From the NCBI GenBank assembly GCA_947494995.1, contig CANLWY010000001.1:496001-560000 (forward strand): a stretch of DNA of 64,000 nucleotides, written 5' to 3'. Of this stretch, positions 1 to 9,011 are shown piece after piece. A program made the translations under genes and the position numbers. Under the pieces are notes generated by a model. It saw only the letters and a list, made by a program, of their open reading frames with translations. It had not been told where the DNA came from and did no database searches. Position 1 is the stretch's first letter. Every line of letters begins with the position of its first letter. Source of the DNA: an uncultured Campylobacterales bacterium (GTDB taxonomy: Bacteria; Campylobacterota; Campylobacteria; Campylobacterales; Arcobacteraceae).

Positions 1-2
1 TA

Positions 3-902
3 TTATGCTTTTATTTTTAATAGATAGTCAACTACATTTTCAATAAATGCATCATGCTTTCTATCTTTTCTATATGCTATATATAGTTTTCTACTCATTT
101 TATGATTACCAATTCTTGATTCATAAAGTGCACCAGCTTTTATTAGTGTTTCAATAGCATTTCTTGATACAATAGAAACCGTTGGTGTTTCATTTTTATC
201 TGAGTGTAAAACAGTCTGAACAATTGTTGTAGCACTTGTTACTTCACTAGTTACATCAAATGTATCACAATCAGGATAGTTAGCCTTCTCTAATGACTCT
301 TTAAAGATTATTCTTGTGTGAGAATCAGGGTTTCTACAAACCCACTTATATGATAATAAATCTGCAGCTTTTGCTTTTGCAGGTAATTCTTGGTTTGAAA
401 AAATTACAATTTCATCATCCATCCATTCTCTATAAATGATATCATCATCAGGGATATAGTTTTCAACTAACGCCATATCAATTTTTTTATCAAGTAAATC
501 TTCAATTGCTTTATGAGAAACTGAAACATTTATAGAAACATCATTGTTAATATTTTCTTTTAAGTTATTTAAAAATCTTGGCAAGATGTAATTTCCAATA
601 ATAAATGAAGCACCAAATACAAAAGTCACATCTTTATTCATAATTTTTAATAGCTCTTTTTCGCCATTATTAACGCATCTTTCAATCTTTTGTGCAATGG
701 CATATAGCATTTGACCTTCTTTTGTAAGTCTAATACCATTTTTCTTTCTATCTACAACTTGGACATCTAAATAATCTTCAATAAACTTCATCTGCTGTGT
801 TACAGCAGGTTGTGAAATTCCAAGTTTTGCAGAGGCTTTTGAGAAAGATTTTTCTCTTACGACTGTTAGGAAAGTCTCTAGTTTTGCAAAATCTGTTAAC
901 AT
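3..902 (-). CDS. LysR-family transcriptional regulator
   Basis: This 299-residue protein has the LysR layout: an N-terminal winged helix-turn-helix (about residues 5-65, with 'FSKASAKLGISQPAVTQQ' as the recognition region), a linker helix, and a periplasmic-binding-like effector domain from about residue 90 to the end. It should bind DNA as a dimer or tetramer and respond to a small ligand that cannot be named from sequence. It is transcribed away from the uvrD helicase, with about 150 bases of AT-rich DNA between them that must hold its promoter. LysR regulators often control a divergent neighbour, but uvrD-truB-ispE-smpB is housekeeping, so the target is more likely elsewhere or downstream of the window edge. 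Confidence 0.9.
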   Translation of the reverse strand: MLTDFAKLETFLTVVREKSFSKASAKLGISQPAVTQQMKFIEDYLDVQVVDRKKNGIRLTKEGQMLYAIAQKIERCVNNGEKELLKIMNKDVTFVFGASFIIGNYILPRFLNNLKENINNDVSINVSVSHKAIEDLLDKKIDMALVENYIPDDDIIYREWMDDEIVIFSNQELPAKAKAADLLSYKWVCRNPDSHTRIIFKESLEKANYPDCDTFDVTSEVTSATTIVQTVLHSDKNETPTVSIVSRNAIETLIKAGALYESRIGNHKMSRKLYIAYRKDRKHDAFIENVVDYLLKIKA

Positions 903-995
903 CTTTGTATACCTTTAATAAAATGTAATGATTATAATAACATTTGTTTATAAATAGAAATATTAAGTAACATAAATAATTTATAGAAATTATGG

Positions 996-1010
996 TATAA
1001 TTTATATAAT
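996..1010 (+). promoter_or_regulatory. Promoter -10 boxes of the uvrD operon
   Basis: Two overlapping-register TATAAT hexamers lie at 996-1001 and 1005-1010, about 45-60 bases before the uvrD start, in very AT-rich DNA without a recognisable -35 box. This matches the -10-dominated sigma-70 promoters of Campylobacterota. Seen by motif only. Confidence 0.45.
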
Positions 1011-1054
1011 ATTAAATCATTTTTTTTTGATTTGATGTTTTTATTGGAGAACAA

Positions 1055-3109
1055 ATGTCGGAAAATTTTTTAAATTCATTAAATGAATCGCAACAGGATG
1101 CAGCCCAGCATATAGATGGTTCTTTGCTTATTTTAGCAGGAGCTGGTTCAGGTAAAACAAAAACTATTACAACAAGATTAGCATACCTTATATCTATTGG
1201 AATTGATCCAAGTTCAATTTTAACTCTTACCTTTACAAATAAAGCAGCTTCAGAGATGAGAGAAAGAGCTTATTCTATGATAGATACATCGACTATTAAC
1301 ACTCCACCTCTTCTTTGTACATTTCATAAGTTTGGATTACTTTTTCTTAAATTTAATATGAGTGAATTAGGAAGAAAAAATTCATTTATAATTATTGATA
1401 ATGATGACAAAAAAAGAATTTTAAAGTCTATTGATAAAGAGATAACAACTTCTCTTTTGGTTTCAGAAATCTCAAAATATAAAAATTCACTATTAACTCC
1501 TATAGAAGCTAAAGCTGCTGCTCAACTTAAACTTTATCAGCAAATTGCTGATGTTTATGAAAAGTATGAAGCATATTTATTAAAAAACAATTTAGTAGAT
1601 TTTGATGATCTACTTCTTCTACCCTATAGAATTTTACAAAAAAATGAAGATTTAGCAAAAGAAATTAGCCAAAAATATCAATATGTAATGGTGGATGAGT
1701 ATCAAGATACTAATGAACTTCAATATAAACTATTAAGAAAACTTTGTACGACACATAACAATCTTTGTGTAGTTGGTGATGATGATCAATCTATTTATGG
1801 ATGGAGAGGTGCAACAATTAAAAATATTTTAAATTTTGCAGAGCACTTTGAAGGAACTAAAGTAGTAAAACTAGAAGATAACTATAGATCAACAAATACA
1901 ATATTAGAACATGCAAATCAATTAATAGAGCATAATAGAGATAGATTAGGAAAACTTTTAAAAGGAACTAGAACTAAAGGTAATAGTGTTAAGGTTTATG
2001 AGTCTCATGATGAAAATGAAGAGACCAGAAAATTAATTGATGATATCATTAAATTAATAGCACAAGGTGAAAGTGCAAGGGATATTGCAATTTTATTTAG
2101 AGTAAATGCTTTATCTAGGTCTTTAGAGGAAGGTTTTAATAGAGCTGGATTAAACTATAGACTTATTGGAGGTATGAAGTTCTACGAAAGAGCAGAAATT
2201 AAAGATTTGATTGCTTATTTTAGAATACTTACTAATACAACTGATAACTTCTCATTAAAAAGAATTATAAATAAACCAAAAAGAGGAATTGGAAAAACAA
2301 CAATTGATAAACTTGATGCTAAATCTATTGAGCTTAAACAACCAATTTTTAAAATCCTTGAGGATTATAATGCAGATGAATTAGCTGCAGTTGTTGGAAA
2401 GAAGAACTCAAGAACTTTGAAAGTGTTTATGGCATCAATTATGGATTTAAGAGAGACTTTAGAAGAATCAAAAATGAAATTTCTAGATTCATTTGAAGAG
2501 ACTTTTGATTATAGAGCTTCTTTTGATAATGCCCCAGATGGTTTTGATAGACAGGCAAATATAGATGAATTTTATGGATATATAAGAGATTTTTTTATTC
2601 AACATCCGCATTTAAGTTTAGAAGATTTTTTAAATGAAATAGCTTTAGAATCAGAAAATAGTGAATTAACTGAACAAGCCGTTTCAATGATGAGCATTCA
2701 CTCTTCAAAAGGTTTAGAGTATAAGCATTTATTTATTATAGGACTTGAAGAAGGTTTTTTCCCTATTATTGGAGATGGTTCTGATATTGAAGAAGAGAGA
2801 AGATTAGGTTATGTAGCAATTACAAGAGCTATGGATAATCTTACAATGTCTTTTGTTCATTCAAGATTCTATAAAGGTAAGAGAGCAACTTTAATAAAAA
2901 GTAGGTTTTTAAGTGAATCAGGACTTATTAAAGGTAGTCTTCAAATTGAAAAACACTCACACTTTAAGAAAGGTGATTTAGTTCAACACAAAATATTTGG
3001 AATGGGAAGAGTTCAAAAAGCGGTTAAAGCTGGAAAAGATTTTAAACTTACAATTAATTTTGGTGGACAAAAAAGAGATATTCTTTCTAGCTTTGTAGAG
3101 AAAAAATAG
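1055..3109 (+). CDS. uvrD: UvrD/PcrA/Rep-type ATP-dependent DNA helicase
   Basis: A 684-residue superfamily-1A 3'-to-5' DNA helicase acting in repair and replication restart. Visible motifs in order are the Q motif (LNESQQDAA, about 9-17), Walker A (GAGSGKT, about 29-35), the DEXQ box (VMVDEYQDTN), motif III (DDQSIYGWRGA), and motif VI (YVAITRAMDNL) near the C-terminus. Length is typical of UvrD/PcrA. The ATG is preceded by a good TTGGAGAAC ribosome site. It heads a tight operon with truB, ispE and smpB. UvrD, PcrA and Rep are hard to tell apart by eye, so the symbol is a family-level name. Confidence 0.92.
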   Translation: MSENFLNSLNESQQDAAQHIDGSLLILAGAGSGKTKTITTRLAYLISIGIDPSSILTLTFTNKAASEMRERAYSMIDTSTINTPPLLCTFHKFGLLFLKFNMSELGRKNSFIIIDNDDKKRILKSIDKEITTSLLVSEISKYKNSLLTPIEAKAAAQLKLYQQIADVYEKYEAYLLKNNLVDFDDLLLLPYRILQKNEDLAKEISQKYQYVMVDEYQDTNELQYKLLRKLCTTHNNLCVVGDDDQSIYGWRGATIKNILNFAEHFEGTKVVKLEDNYRSTNTILEHANQLIEHNRDRLGKLLKGTRTKGNSVKVYESHDENEETRKLIDDIIKLIAQGESARDIAILFRVNALSRSLEEGFNRAGLNYRLIGGMKFYERAEIKDLIAYFRILTNTTDNFSLKRIINKPKRGIGKTTIDKLDAKSIELKQPIFKILEDYNADELAAVVGKKNSRTLKVFMASIMDLRETLEESKMKFLDSFEETFDYRASFDNAPDGFDRQANIDEFYGYIRDFFIQHPHLSLEDFLNEIALESENSELTEQAVSMMSIHSSKGLEYKHLFIIGLEEGFFPIIGDGSDIEEERRLGYVAITRAMDNLTMSFVHSRFYKGKRATLIKSRFLSESGLIKGSLQIEKHSHFKKGDLVQHKIFGMGRVQKAVKAGKDFKLTINFGGQKRDILSSFVEKK

Positions 3110-3117
3110 AGTTTTAA

Positions 3118-3966
3118 ATGCAAAAAAAACTTTATGATAATAAACAATTAAATAAATTAATTGTAGTAAATAAACCAATATTTAGATCTTCAAACTCTTA
3201 TTTAAATCAAATAAAGAGAAAATATAGAAATAAAAAGGCAGGTTTTTCAGGAACATTAGATCCTTTTGCTTGTGGTTGTCTAATTGTAGCTTTTGGTCAA
3301 TACTCTAAGCTTTTTAAATATCTTAAGAAAACTCCAAAAACATATAGGGCTGTTATTTGGTTGGGAGCCACTTCAGAATCTTTGGATATAGAAAATATTA
3401 TAGATATAAAAGATGAAAAAAGAGTAGATGAAAAGCTTTTAATAGAAGAGATTAAAAATCTTATAGGAACTCATGAATACTATCCTCCAAAATTTTCTGC
3501 AAAGAAAATTGATGGAAAAAGAGCTTATGATTTAGCAAGAGCTGGAAAAGAAGTTAAAATGAAAAAATCGTCTATGAATATAAGTGATACAAAGTTTATT
3601 TCATATAAACATCCTTTTATAACTTTTGAAGCAACAGTTAGTGAAGGTTCATATATTAGATCTTTAGCTCAAATATTACTTGAAAAAATAGATAGAGTAG
3701 GGACTCTTTCATATTTAAAGAGATTAAATGAAGGAGAGTTTTTTTATCAAAATGAAAAAGAGTTAAATCCTTTAGAGTATTTAGATTTAAAAGAGAATAT
3801 TTATACAGGCACAAAAGAGTGGCTTGAAGATGGTAAAAAAATTTCATTAGATTATCTTGAAATAAAAGAAGAGGGTGAATATCTAATTAAATTTGATAAT
3901 TTTTTTAGTATAATTCAAATTCAAGAAAATGAGGTGAAATACTTATTAAATAAGGTTCTAATATAA
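3118..3966 (+). CDS. truB: tRNA pseudouridine(55) synthase TruB
   Basis: This 282-residue protein converts U55 of the tRNA T-loop to pseudouridine. The family signature GTLDPFACG is present with the catalytic aspartate at about residue 48. The central TruB segments around 'YYPPKFSAKKIDGKRAYDLA' and 'SEGSYIRSLAQIL' are also recognisable. It starts eight bases after the uvrD stop, and its TAA shares a base with the ispE ATG, so translation of the two is probably coupled. Length is normal for the bacterial family. In C. jejuni, as I recall, csrA lies between truB and ispE; it is absent here. Confidence 0.95.
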   Translation: MQKKLYDNKQLNKLIVVNKPIFRSSNSYLNQIKRKYRNKKAGFSGTLDPFACGCLIVAFGQYSKLFKYLKKTPKTYRAVIWLGATSESLDIENIIDIKDEKRVDEKLLIEEIKNLIGTHEYYPPKFSAKKIDGKRAYDLARAGKEVKMKKSSMNISDTKFISYKHPFITFEATVSEGSYIRSLAQILLEKIDRVGTLSYLKRLNEGEFFYQNEKELNPLEYLDLKENIYTGTKEWLEDGKKISLDYLEIKEEGEYLIKFDNFFSIIQIQENEVKYLLNKVLI

Positions 3967-4742
3967 TGATAAGAAAATCATATGCTAAAGTGAATATTTT
4001 TTTAAAAATTGCAGGAAAGCGAGATAATTATCATGAATTAGTTTCACGATTTGTAAGAGTTCACAATTTATATGATGTAATATCATTTGAAGAGGGCATA
4101 TATAAAGAATTTACTTTAGTAGGAAGATTTGGTTGTGAAACTAAAAAAAATACAATATATAAAGCATATGAAAAGTTAAAAAAGATTTCATCTAAAGTAG
4201 AAGAGTATTTTAAAAAATATAGTGTAATTGTAAATAAAAATATCCCTGAATTTGCTGGACTTGGTGGTGGAAGCTCAAATTGTGCTACATTTATGATTAT
4301 GGTAAATGAAGTTTGCAATTTAAATCTCTCAAAAGATGATTTAGCGAAAATAGCAGTAGAAATTGGAGCAGACGTACCATTTTTTATATATGAATATGAT
4401 TCAGCTAATGTTACTGGTATTGGAGAGATAGTAGAAAAGTTTGATGAAGAACTTTTAGATTTAGAGGTAATTACTCCAAAAATTGAATGCAATACAGGAA
4501 AGATTTTTAATAGTTTTAGAGATAAATTTTATAAAGAGATTTCTTTGGAAGATAAAAATAGATTATTAAGTTTAAAATCGAAGAATGTTTTAGAAATCCT
4601 AAATCCTTATGAAGCAAATGATTTATTAAATCCTGCAATTGATAATGAGCCAGAACTTAAAAATTATATGAAAGAAGATTTTTATTTTAGTGGAAGTGGA
4701 AGTTCTTTTTTCAGGCTAAAAACTGGAAGTGAAAATGAGTAA
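3966..4742 (+). CDS. ispE: 4-diphosphocytidyl-2-C-methyl-D-erythritol kinase
   Basis: IspE phosphorylates CDP-methylerythritol in the non-mevalonate (MEP) isoprenoid pathway, which also needs IspH, encoded at about 36.3 kb. The 258-residue protein has the GHMP-kinase fold: an N-terminal '[12 protein letters not shown]' substrate-binding strand, the ATP-binding glycine/serine loop 'GLGGGSSN' around residues 97-105, and a 'SGSGSSFF' C-terminal motif. Its ATG overlaps the truB stop by one base and its 3' end overlaps smpB by eight bases. It is slightly shorter than the E. coli enzyme, as usual in epsilonproteobacteria. Confidence 0.95.
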   Translation: MIRKSYAKVNIFLKIAGKRDNYHELVSRFVRVHNLYDVISFEEGIYKEFTLVGRFGCETKKNTIYKAYEKLKKISSKVEEYFKKYSVIVNKNIPEFAGLGGGSSNCATFMIMVNEVCNLNLSKDDLAKIAVEIGADVPFFIYEYDSANVTGIGEIVEKFDEELLDLEVITPKIECNTGKIFNSFRDKFYKEISLEDKNRLLSLKSKNVLEILNPYEANDLLNPAIDNEPELKNYMKEDFYFSGSGSSFFRLKTGSENE

Positions 4743-5208
4743 AAAAGAAACAAAGAAAAACTTAGTATTTAAAAATAAAAAAGCTTTTCATGATTATGAA
4801 ATATTAGATACTTTTGAAGCTGGTATTGTACTAGAAGGTAGTGAGGTAAAAGCAGTTAGAGAAGGTAGAGTTAATTTAAAAGATTCTTTTATAAGGATTA
4901 TAAAAAATGAACTTTTTGTATTAAATATGCATATAACACACTTAAGTACTGCACATACTACATATAGACCAAATGAAAGACGTGATAGAAAACTTTTATT
5001 ACATAGAAAAGAGATTGATAAACTATTTATAAAAGTGACAAAAGATGGGATAACAATAGTACCAATAAAATTATATTTTAATTCAAAAAACATGTTAAAA
5101 ATGCAAATTGCAACAGGTCGTGGAAAGAAACTTCATGATAAAAGAGAAGATTTAAAGCAAAAATCTATGAAAAGAGAAACAGAACAAGCCCTAAAAAACT
5201 ATAGATAG
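4735..5208 (+). CDS. smpB: SsrA (tmRNA)-binding protein SmpB
   Basis: SmpB delivers tmRNA to stalled ribosomes for trans-translation. The product of 157 residues shows the conserved N-terminal '[18 protein letters not shown]', the '[20 protein letters not shown]' RNA-binding segment and the '[15 protein letters not shown]' C-terminal tail. A GTG two codons earlier (4729) is open, but the ATG at 4735 gives the usual M-S-K start and overlaps the ispE stop by eight bases, typical of coupling. It is the last gene of the uvrD operon. No clear intrinsic terminator follows. The ssrA gene is not in the window. Confidence 0.95.
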   Translation: MSKKETKKNLVFKNKKAFHDYEILDTFEAGIVLEGSEVKAVREGRVNLKDSFIRIIKNELFVLNMHITHLSTAHTTYRPNERRDRKLLLHRKEIDKLFIKVTKDGITIVPIKLYFNSKNMLKMQIATGRGKKLHDKREDLKQKSMKRETEQALKNYR

Positions 5209-5285
5209 AGATAAAAGTATAATTTTTATACATTAAAACAACAATTATGTAATAATTAAAAAAACCTTAAAAAAAAAATTAAGAT

Positions 5286-5297
5286 ATTAAGCTTAAT
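5286..5297. promoter_or_regulatory. 12-bp perfect palindrome upstream of ccoN
   Basis: ATTAAGCTTAAT is a perfect 12-base palindrome lying 78 bases before the ccoN ATG, in the 166-base gap after smpB. A TATAAT hexamer is at 5218-5223. Operators of CRP/FNR-type regulators are palindromic and often control cbb3 oxidase, but this half-site does not match the classic TTGAT-N4-ATCAA box. A regulatory role is inferred only from symmetry and position. Confidence 0.25.
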
Positions 5298-5374
5298 TTT
5301 ATAGCCAATTAGCTAGTATTTTGATGATAAGTGACAAAAGAGTGACTTGTAAAAAAATTAGTAGGAGGAGATTG

Positions 5375-6841
5375 ATGCAAAACGGTGCAAAAATCGAATA
5401 TGATTATTCAATTGTAAAAGCGTTTACATTTGCAACAATTCTGTTTGGTATCATTGGTATGACAATTGGTGTTGTACTAGCATTTCAACTAGCATTTCCT
5501 AGCTTAAACAATTTAGCAGGGGAATATGGTACGTTCAGTAGATTAAGACCTTTACACACAAATGGTGTTGCGTTTGGTTTTACTCTAAGTGGTATCTTTG
5601 CTTCATGGTATTATATCGGGCAAAGAGTTTTAAAGGTATCTTTAAAAGAGTCTCCATTTTTAATGGGTGTGGCTAAGTTACACTTCTGGCTATACTTTAT
5701 TACGATTCTTTTAGCTGTTGTAACTCTATTTATGGGTATTACAACTTCTAAAGAGTATGCAGAGTTAGAATGGCCTTTAGATATTTTAGTAGTAGTATGG
5801 TGGGTACTTTATGGTGTTTCAATATTTGGTTTAATTGGAATTAGAAGAGAGAGAACTTTATATATCTCTATTTGGTATTTCATTGCTGGATTTATTGCAG
5901 TTGCTATGTTATATCTATTTAACAATATGGAAGTTCCAACAAAACTATACTCTGGTTATGGTTCATGGATTCACTCTGTATCTATGTATTCTGGTACAAA
6001 TGATGCTCTAGTGCAATGGTGGTATGGACATAACGCAGTTGGTTTCGTATTTACTGTTCCAATTATTGCGATGATTTATTATTTCTTACCAAAAGAGTCT
6101 GGACAAAATGTTTACTCTTATAAGTTATCTATCTTAGCATTCTGGGGATTATTATTCGTATACCTATGGGCTGGTGGACACCACTTAATTTATTCAACTG
6201 TTCCAGATTGGATGCAAACTATGGGTTCTGTAATGTCAGTTGTATTAATTTTACCATCATGGGGATCAGCTATTAATATGCTTTTAACTATGAAAGGTGA
6301 GTGGCAACAATTACAAACAAATACACTTATTAAGTTTATGGTATTAGCTTCAACATTCTATATGTTATCAACAATTGAGGGACCAATTCAGTCAATCAAA
6401 TCTGTTAATGCTATTGCGCACTTTACTGACTGGATTCCAGGTCACGTACATGATGGTGTATTAGGATGGGTTGTATTTATGATTATGGCTGCACTTTTCC
6501 ATATGGCACCAAGAATATATGGAAGAGAGATTTACTCTAAGTCATTAATGGAAACACAGTTCTGGTTACAAACAACTGGTATTGTTTTATACTTTACTTC
6601 AATGTGGATTGCAGGTATTACTCAAGGTATGATGTGGAGAGCTTATGATGAATATGGTTCATTAGTTTACTCTTTCATTGATACTGTAACAGTATTACAA
6701 CCATATTATACTATTAGAGCTGTTGGTGGGTTAATGTACCTAATTGGATTCTTTATGTTCGCATATAACATGTACAAAACTGCAACTGCAGGTAGAGTAC
6801 TTGATAAAGAACCAGCAAATGCTACACCAGTAGCTGCTTAA
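5375..6841 (+). CDS. ccoN: cbb3-type cytochrome c oxidase subunit I (CcoN)
   Basis: CcoN is the catalytic heme-copper subunit of the high-affinity terminal oxidase in the inner membrane. The 488-residue, roughly 12-helix protein carries the metal-binding histidines of the family: 'RPLHTNGVAFG' (H61, low-spin heme), 'WWYGHNAVGF' and 'AGGHHLIYS' (CuB), and 'PGHVHDGVLGW' (heme ligands). The start at 5375 is chosen because AGGAGG at 5364-5369 sits six bases ahead and the protein then begins M-Q-N-G-A. An upstream in-frame ATG at 5321 would add an atypical basic extension with no ribosome site. It heads the ccoNOQP operon. Confidence 0.97.
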   Translation: MQNGAKIEYDYSIVKAFTFATILFGIIGMTIGVVLAFQLAFPSLNNLAGEYGTFSRLRPLHTNGVAFGFTLSGIFASWYYIGQRVLKVSLKESPFLMGVAKLHFWLYFITILLAVVTLFMGITTSKEYAELEWPLDILVVVWWVLYGVSIFGLIGIRRERTLYISIWYFIAGFIAVAMLYLFNNMEVPTKLYSGYGSWIHSVSMYSGTNDALVQWWYGHNAVGFVFTVPIIAMIYYFLPKESGQNVYSYKLSILAFWGLLFVYLWAGGHHLIYSTVPDWMQTMGSVMSVVLILPSWGSAINMLLTMKGEWQQLQTNTLIKFMVLASTFYMLSTIEGPIQSIKSVNAIAHFTDWIPGHVHDGVLGWVVFMIMAALFHMAPRIYGREIYSKSLMETQFWLQTTGIVLYFTSMWIAGITQGMMWRAYDEYGSLVYSFIDTVTVLQPYYTIRAVGGLMYLIGFFMFAYNMYKTATAGRVLDKEPANATPVAA

Positions 6842-6855
6842 GAAGGAGGGTAATT

Positions 6856-7539
6856 ATGTTTCATTGGTTTGAACAAAGACCGTTTTTCTTTGCGGTATTA
6901 GTATTTATATTTATTGCATTCGCAGGAATTATTGAAGTAATACCTGATTTTGCAAAACAATCAAGACCTACTGTTGGTACAAAACCATATAGTGTTTTAG
7001 AATTAGCAGGTAGACAAGTATATATCAAAGATTCATGTAATGCTTGTCACTCTCAGTTAATTAGACCATTTAAATCTGAAACTGATAGATATGGTATGTA
7101 TTCATTATCTGGTGAGTATGCTTATGATAGACCATTTTTATGGGGATCAAAAAGAACAGGTCCAGATTTATTGAGAGTTGGTAACTATAGAACAACTGAC
7201 TGGCATGAAAATCATATGTTAGATCCAAATTCTGTTGTTCCAGGTACAGTTATGCCAGCATATCCTCATATGTTCACAAATATTGCTGATTTAGATACAG
7301 CATATGCAGAAGCTTATACAGTAAAAAATGTATTTAATACTCCATATGATGTTGATTTAGATGGTGATGGTAAAGTTGATGTTGAACTAGGTGAGCATAG
7401 TACTGCTATTGCAAAAGCTTTAGAAGATGCTAAAGCAATTGCTGCAGATATGAAAAATCAAGCTGTAAAAGATGCCGTAGCAAACGGTCAAGTTCCTGAA
7501 ATAGTTGCATTAATTGCATATTTAAATTCTTTAAAGTAA
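6856..7539 (+). CDS. ccoO: cbb3 oxidase monoheme subunit II (CcoO)
   Basis: CcoO is the membrane-anchored monoheme cytochrome c that passes electrons to CcoN. The 227-residue protein has one N-terminal transmembrane helix (about 10-30), the heme c motif CNACH followed by 'SQLIRPF', and a 'GTVMPAYP' segment supplying the axial methionine. AAGGAGGG lies shortly upstream of its ATG and the gap to ccoN is only 14 bases. A stretch around residues 170-180 ('DVDLDGDGKVDVELGE') resembles a calcium-binding EF-hand-like loop, an insertion known in some CcoO proteins; its role here is inference. Confidence 0.96.
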   Translation: MFHWFEQRPFFFAVLVFIFIAFAGIIEVIPDFAKQSRPTVGTKPYSVLELAGRQVYIKDSCNACHSQLIRPFKSETDRYGMYSLSGEYAYDRPFLWGSKRTGPDLLRVGNYRTTDWHENHMLDPNSVVPGTVMPAYPHMFTNIADLDTAYAEAYTVKNVFNTPYDVDLDGDGKVDVELGEHSTAIAKALEDAKAIAADMKNQAVKDAVANGQVPEIVALIAYLNSLK

Positions 7540-7548
7540 GAGGTTAGA

Positions 7549-7770
7549 ATGAGTCATCAAGAATTAGTCGATTTACAAGGATATCTGAAGTTTTTCCTTA
7601 TCCTTGCAGCATTTATAATCTTTTACTCATATGCCTGGTCAATATATAAAAGGCAGAAAAAAGGTGAGAGAGATTTTGAAAAGTATACAGATCTTGTTCA
7701 TGATGACTCTATAAACTCTGATCCTCTTGAAAAAAGAAAAGAAGAAATAGAGAAAGAGAAGGAGAAATAA
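7549..7770 (+). CDS. ccoQ: cbb3 oxidase small subunit CcoQ
   Basis: This 73-residue protein has one transmembrane helix (about residues 12-30) followed by a charged cytoplasmic tail ending in a Glu/Lys-rich run. Size, topology and place between ccoO and ccoP identify it as CcoQ (FixQ), a small subunit that stabilises the oxidase and helps CcoP associate. The gap to ccoO is nine bases and to ccoP one base. The sequence itself is poorly conserved across bacteria, so the call rests mainly on context and topology. Confidence 0.88.
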   Translation: MSHQELVDLQGYLKFFLILAAFIIFYSYAWSIYKRQKKGERDFEKYTDLVHDDSINSDPLEKRKEEIEKEKEK

Positions 7771-7771
7771 T

Positions 7772-8659
7772 ATGAAGTCTATGGTAATAGGTGGAATTAT
7801 TCTTATCGTCGCTTTAATGGCAGGAACTTACTTTGTTGCAGGTGATGCTTTTGTTAGTGATGATTATATTAATAGTTTAACAATGCTTGGAGCAGTTGCA
7901 ATTATCACAATTTCTGTGTTTGTGGTGCTTAAGTATGTAAATCAAATTAAAAATGACACTGCTAGTGGTGAATTATCAGAAGAGAGATGGGATGGTATTG
8001 GTGAGTATAAAAATCCTATCCCTACAGGATGGGGATTAGCATTTATTGGTACTATTGTTTGGTTATTATGGTACTGGACAGTTGGTTATCCAACAAATGG
8101 TTTCTCTCAAATTGGTCAATGGAATGAAGAGGTAAATGAGTACAATGCTAAATTTACTTCAAAATGGGAAAACCCTACAGAAGAAGATTTAGTAGCAATG
8201 GGTCAATCAGTATTCTTAGTACAATGTGCACCTTGTCATGGTGTTGATGCTGAAGGTATTGATGGAAAAGCTCAAGATTTAACAAAAAGAATCTTAAAGT
8301 CTTCAGTTGAACATGTTATTGTAAATGGTGCAAACAACTTTAAAACTGCATATCCAGGTGGTATGCCAGCTGGTATGGCTGCTGGTGCAGATGTTGGAAT
8401 AATTGCAGAGTATGTTGCTGGTGGATTTAAAGGTGAACAACCTGCTGCTTACGCTGCTTGTGCTGGTTGTCATGGTGCTGATGGAAAAGGTATTCCATTT
8501 GTTGGTCCAAACATCATAGAGTACGATGATGCTGTGATTAGCTCAGTATTACAAGATGGTAAAAAGGCAAATATTGGTATCATGCCTAATTTCAAAACAA
8601 TGTTAAATGCAACTCAAGAAAAAGCATTAGCTGCATATATTAGAAGTTTAGGAGAGTAA
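7772..8659 (+). CDS. ccoP: cbb3 oxidase diheme subunit III (CcoP)
   Basis: CcoP is the diheme cytochrome c that accepts electrons from soluble cytochrome c or directly from the bc1 complex. The 295-residue protein begins with hydrophobic helices near residues 5-22 and 37-55, then the conserved 'NPIPTGWGLAFIGTIVWLLW' region leading into a third helix. Two c-type heme motifs follow, CAPCH (C152) and CAGCH (C230). Methionine ligand candidates are in 'GGMPAGM' and 'GIMPNF'. The N-terminal double helix before the conserved segment is the longer CcoP form. It starts one base after the ccoQ stop. Confidence 0.96.
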   Translation: MKSMVIGGIILIVALMAGTYFVAGDAFVSDDYINSLTMLGAVAIITISVFVVLKYVNQIKNDTASGELSEERWDGIGEYKNPIPTGWGLAFIGTIVWLLWYWTVGYPTNGFSQIGQWNEEVNEYNAKFTSKWENPTEEDLVAMGQSVFLVQCAPCHGVDAEGIDGKAQDLTKRILKSSVEHVIVNGANNFKTAYPGGMPAGMAAGADVGIIAEYVAGGFKGEQPAAYAACAGCHGADGKGIPFVGPNIIEYDDAVISSVLQDGKKANIGIMPNFKTMLNATQEKALAAYIRSLGE

Positions 8660-8660
8660 A

Positions 8661-8906
8661 ATGGCTGGAAATTCGCAAATGAATGAAAATGAAAGAGGAT
8701 TATTTTCTCTTCTTCATGGAATTACAGGAATGTTAATTGCTACGGTTTTATTATTAACAATTCTAGCAGTATTAGTGTTTAATGCTATTGTTGTACAGCA
8801 AAATGAAGCTCAAAACTTCTACAAGATTAACCAAAGTTTAGATGGATTAAAAGCAAATAGTACTGACAATCTTAAAAACTATGAGTTAGTTGGAAAACCA
8901 CAATAA
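8661..8906 (+). CDS. DUF4006-type small membrane protein of the cbb3 operon
   Basis: This 81-residue protein has a conserved-looking N-terminus ('NENERGLFSLLHGITGML'), a transmembrane helix at about residues 20-42 and a short C-terminal part outside the membrane. It begins one base after ccoP. A protein of this kind (DUF4006) follows ccoP in many epsilonproteobacteria, which suggests a role in assembly or stability of the oxidase; no biochemical function is known to me. It could be an additional small subunit. Confidence 0.75.
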   Translation: MAGNSQMNENERGLFSLLHGITGMLIATVLLLTILAVLVFNAIVVQQNEAQNFYKINQSLDGLKANSTDNLKNYELVGKPQ

Positions 8907-8918
8907 GGAGAAAGAAAA

Positions 8919-9011
8919 ATGGATAAAATTATTGGACTTTTATTATTAGTGTCTGCGGTATTATCTGCATATTTATCTTTCTTTGATTCAGCAAGAGTAT
9001 ATGTAGGTTAA
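8919..9011 (+). CDS. 30-residue single-helix membrane microprotein in the cbb3 operon
   Basis: A 30-codon reading frame starts at the ATG at 8919, with a strong AAGGAG Shine-Dalgarno sequence at 8905-8910 and an ideal eight-base spacer. The protein is M-D-K-I-I-G, then a hydrophobic helix of about 17 residues, ending S-A-R-V-Y-V-G. Its TAA overlaps the next ATG (TAATG at 9009-9013), so it is in the middle of a continuous translational relay. These signals make it very likely to be translated. Position and size recall other small oxidase-associated peptides such as CcoM/CcoS-type proteins, but I see no specific homology. Function unknown. Confidence 0.72.
   Translation: MDKIIGLLLLVSAVLSAYLSFFDSARVYVG

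Noticed and set aside
5321-5374. Longer CcoN start at 5321
   Set aside because: The extra 18 residues are basic and unlike the family; the AGGAGG site clearly marks 5375.
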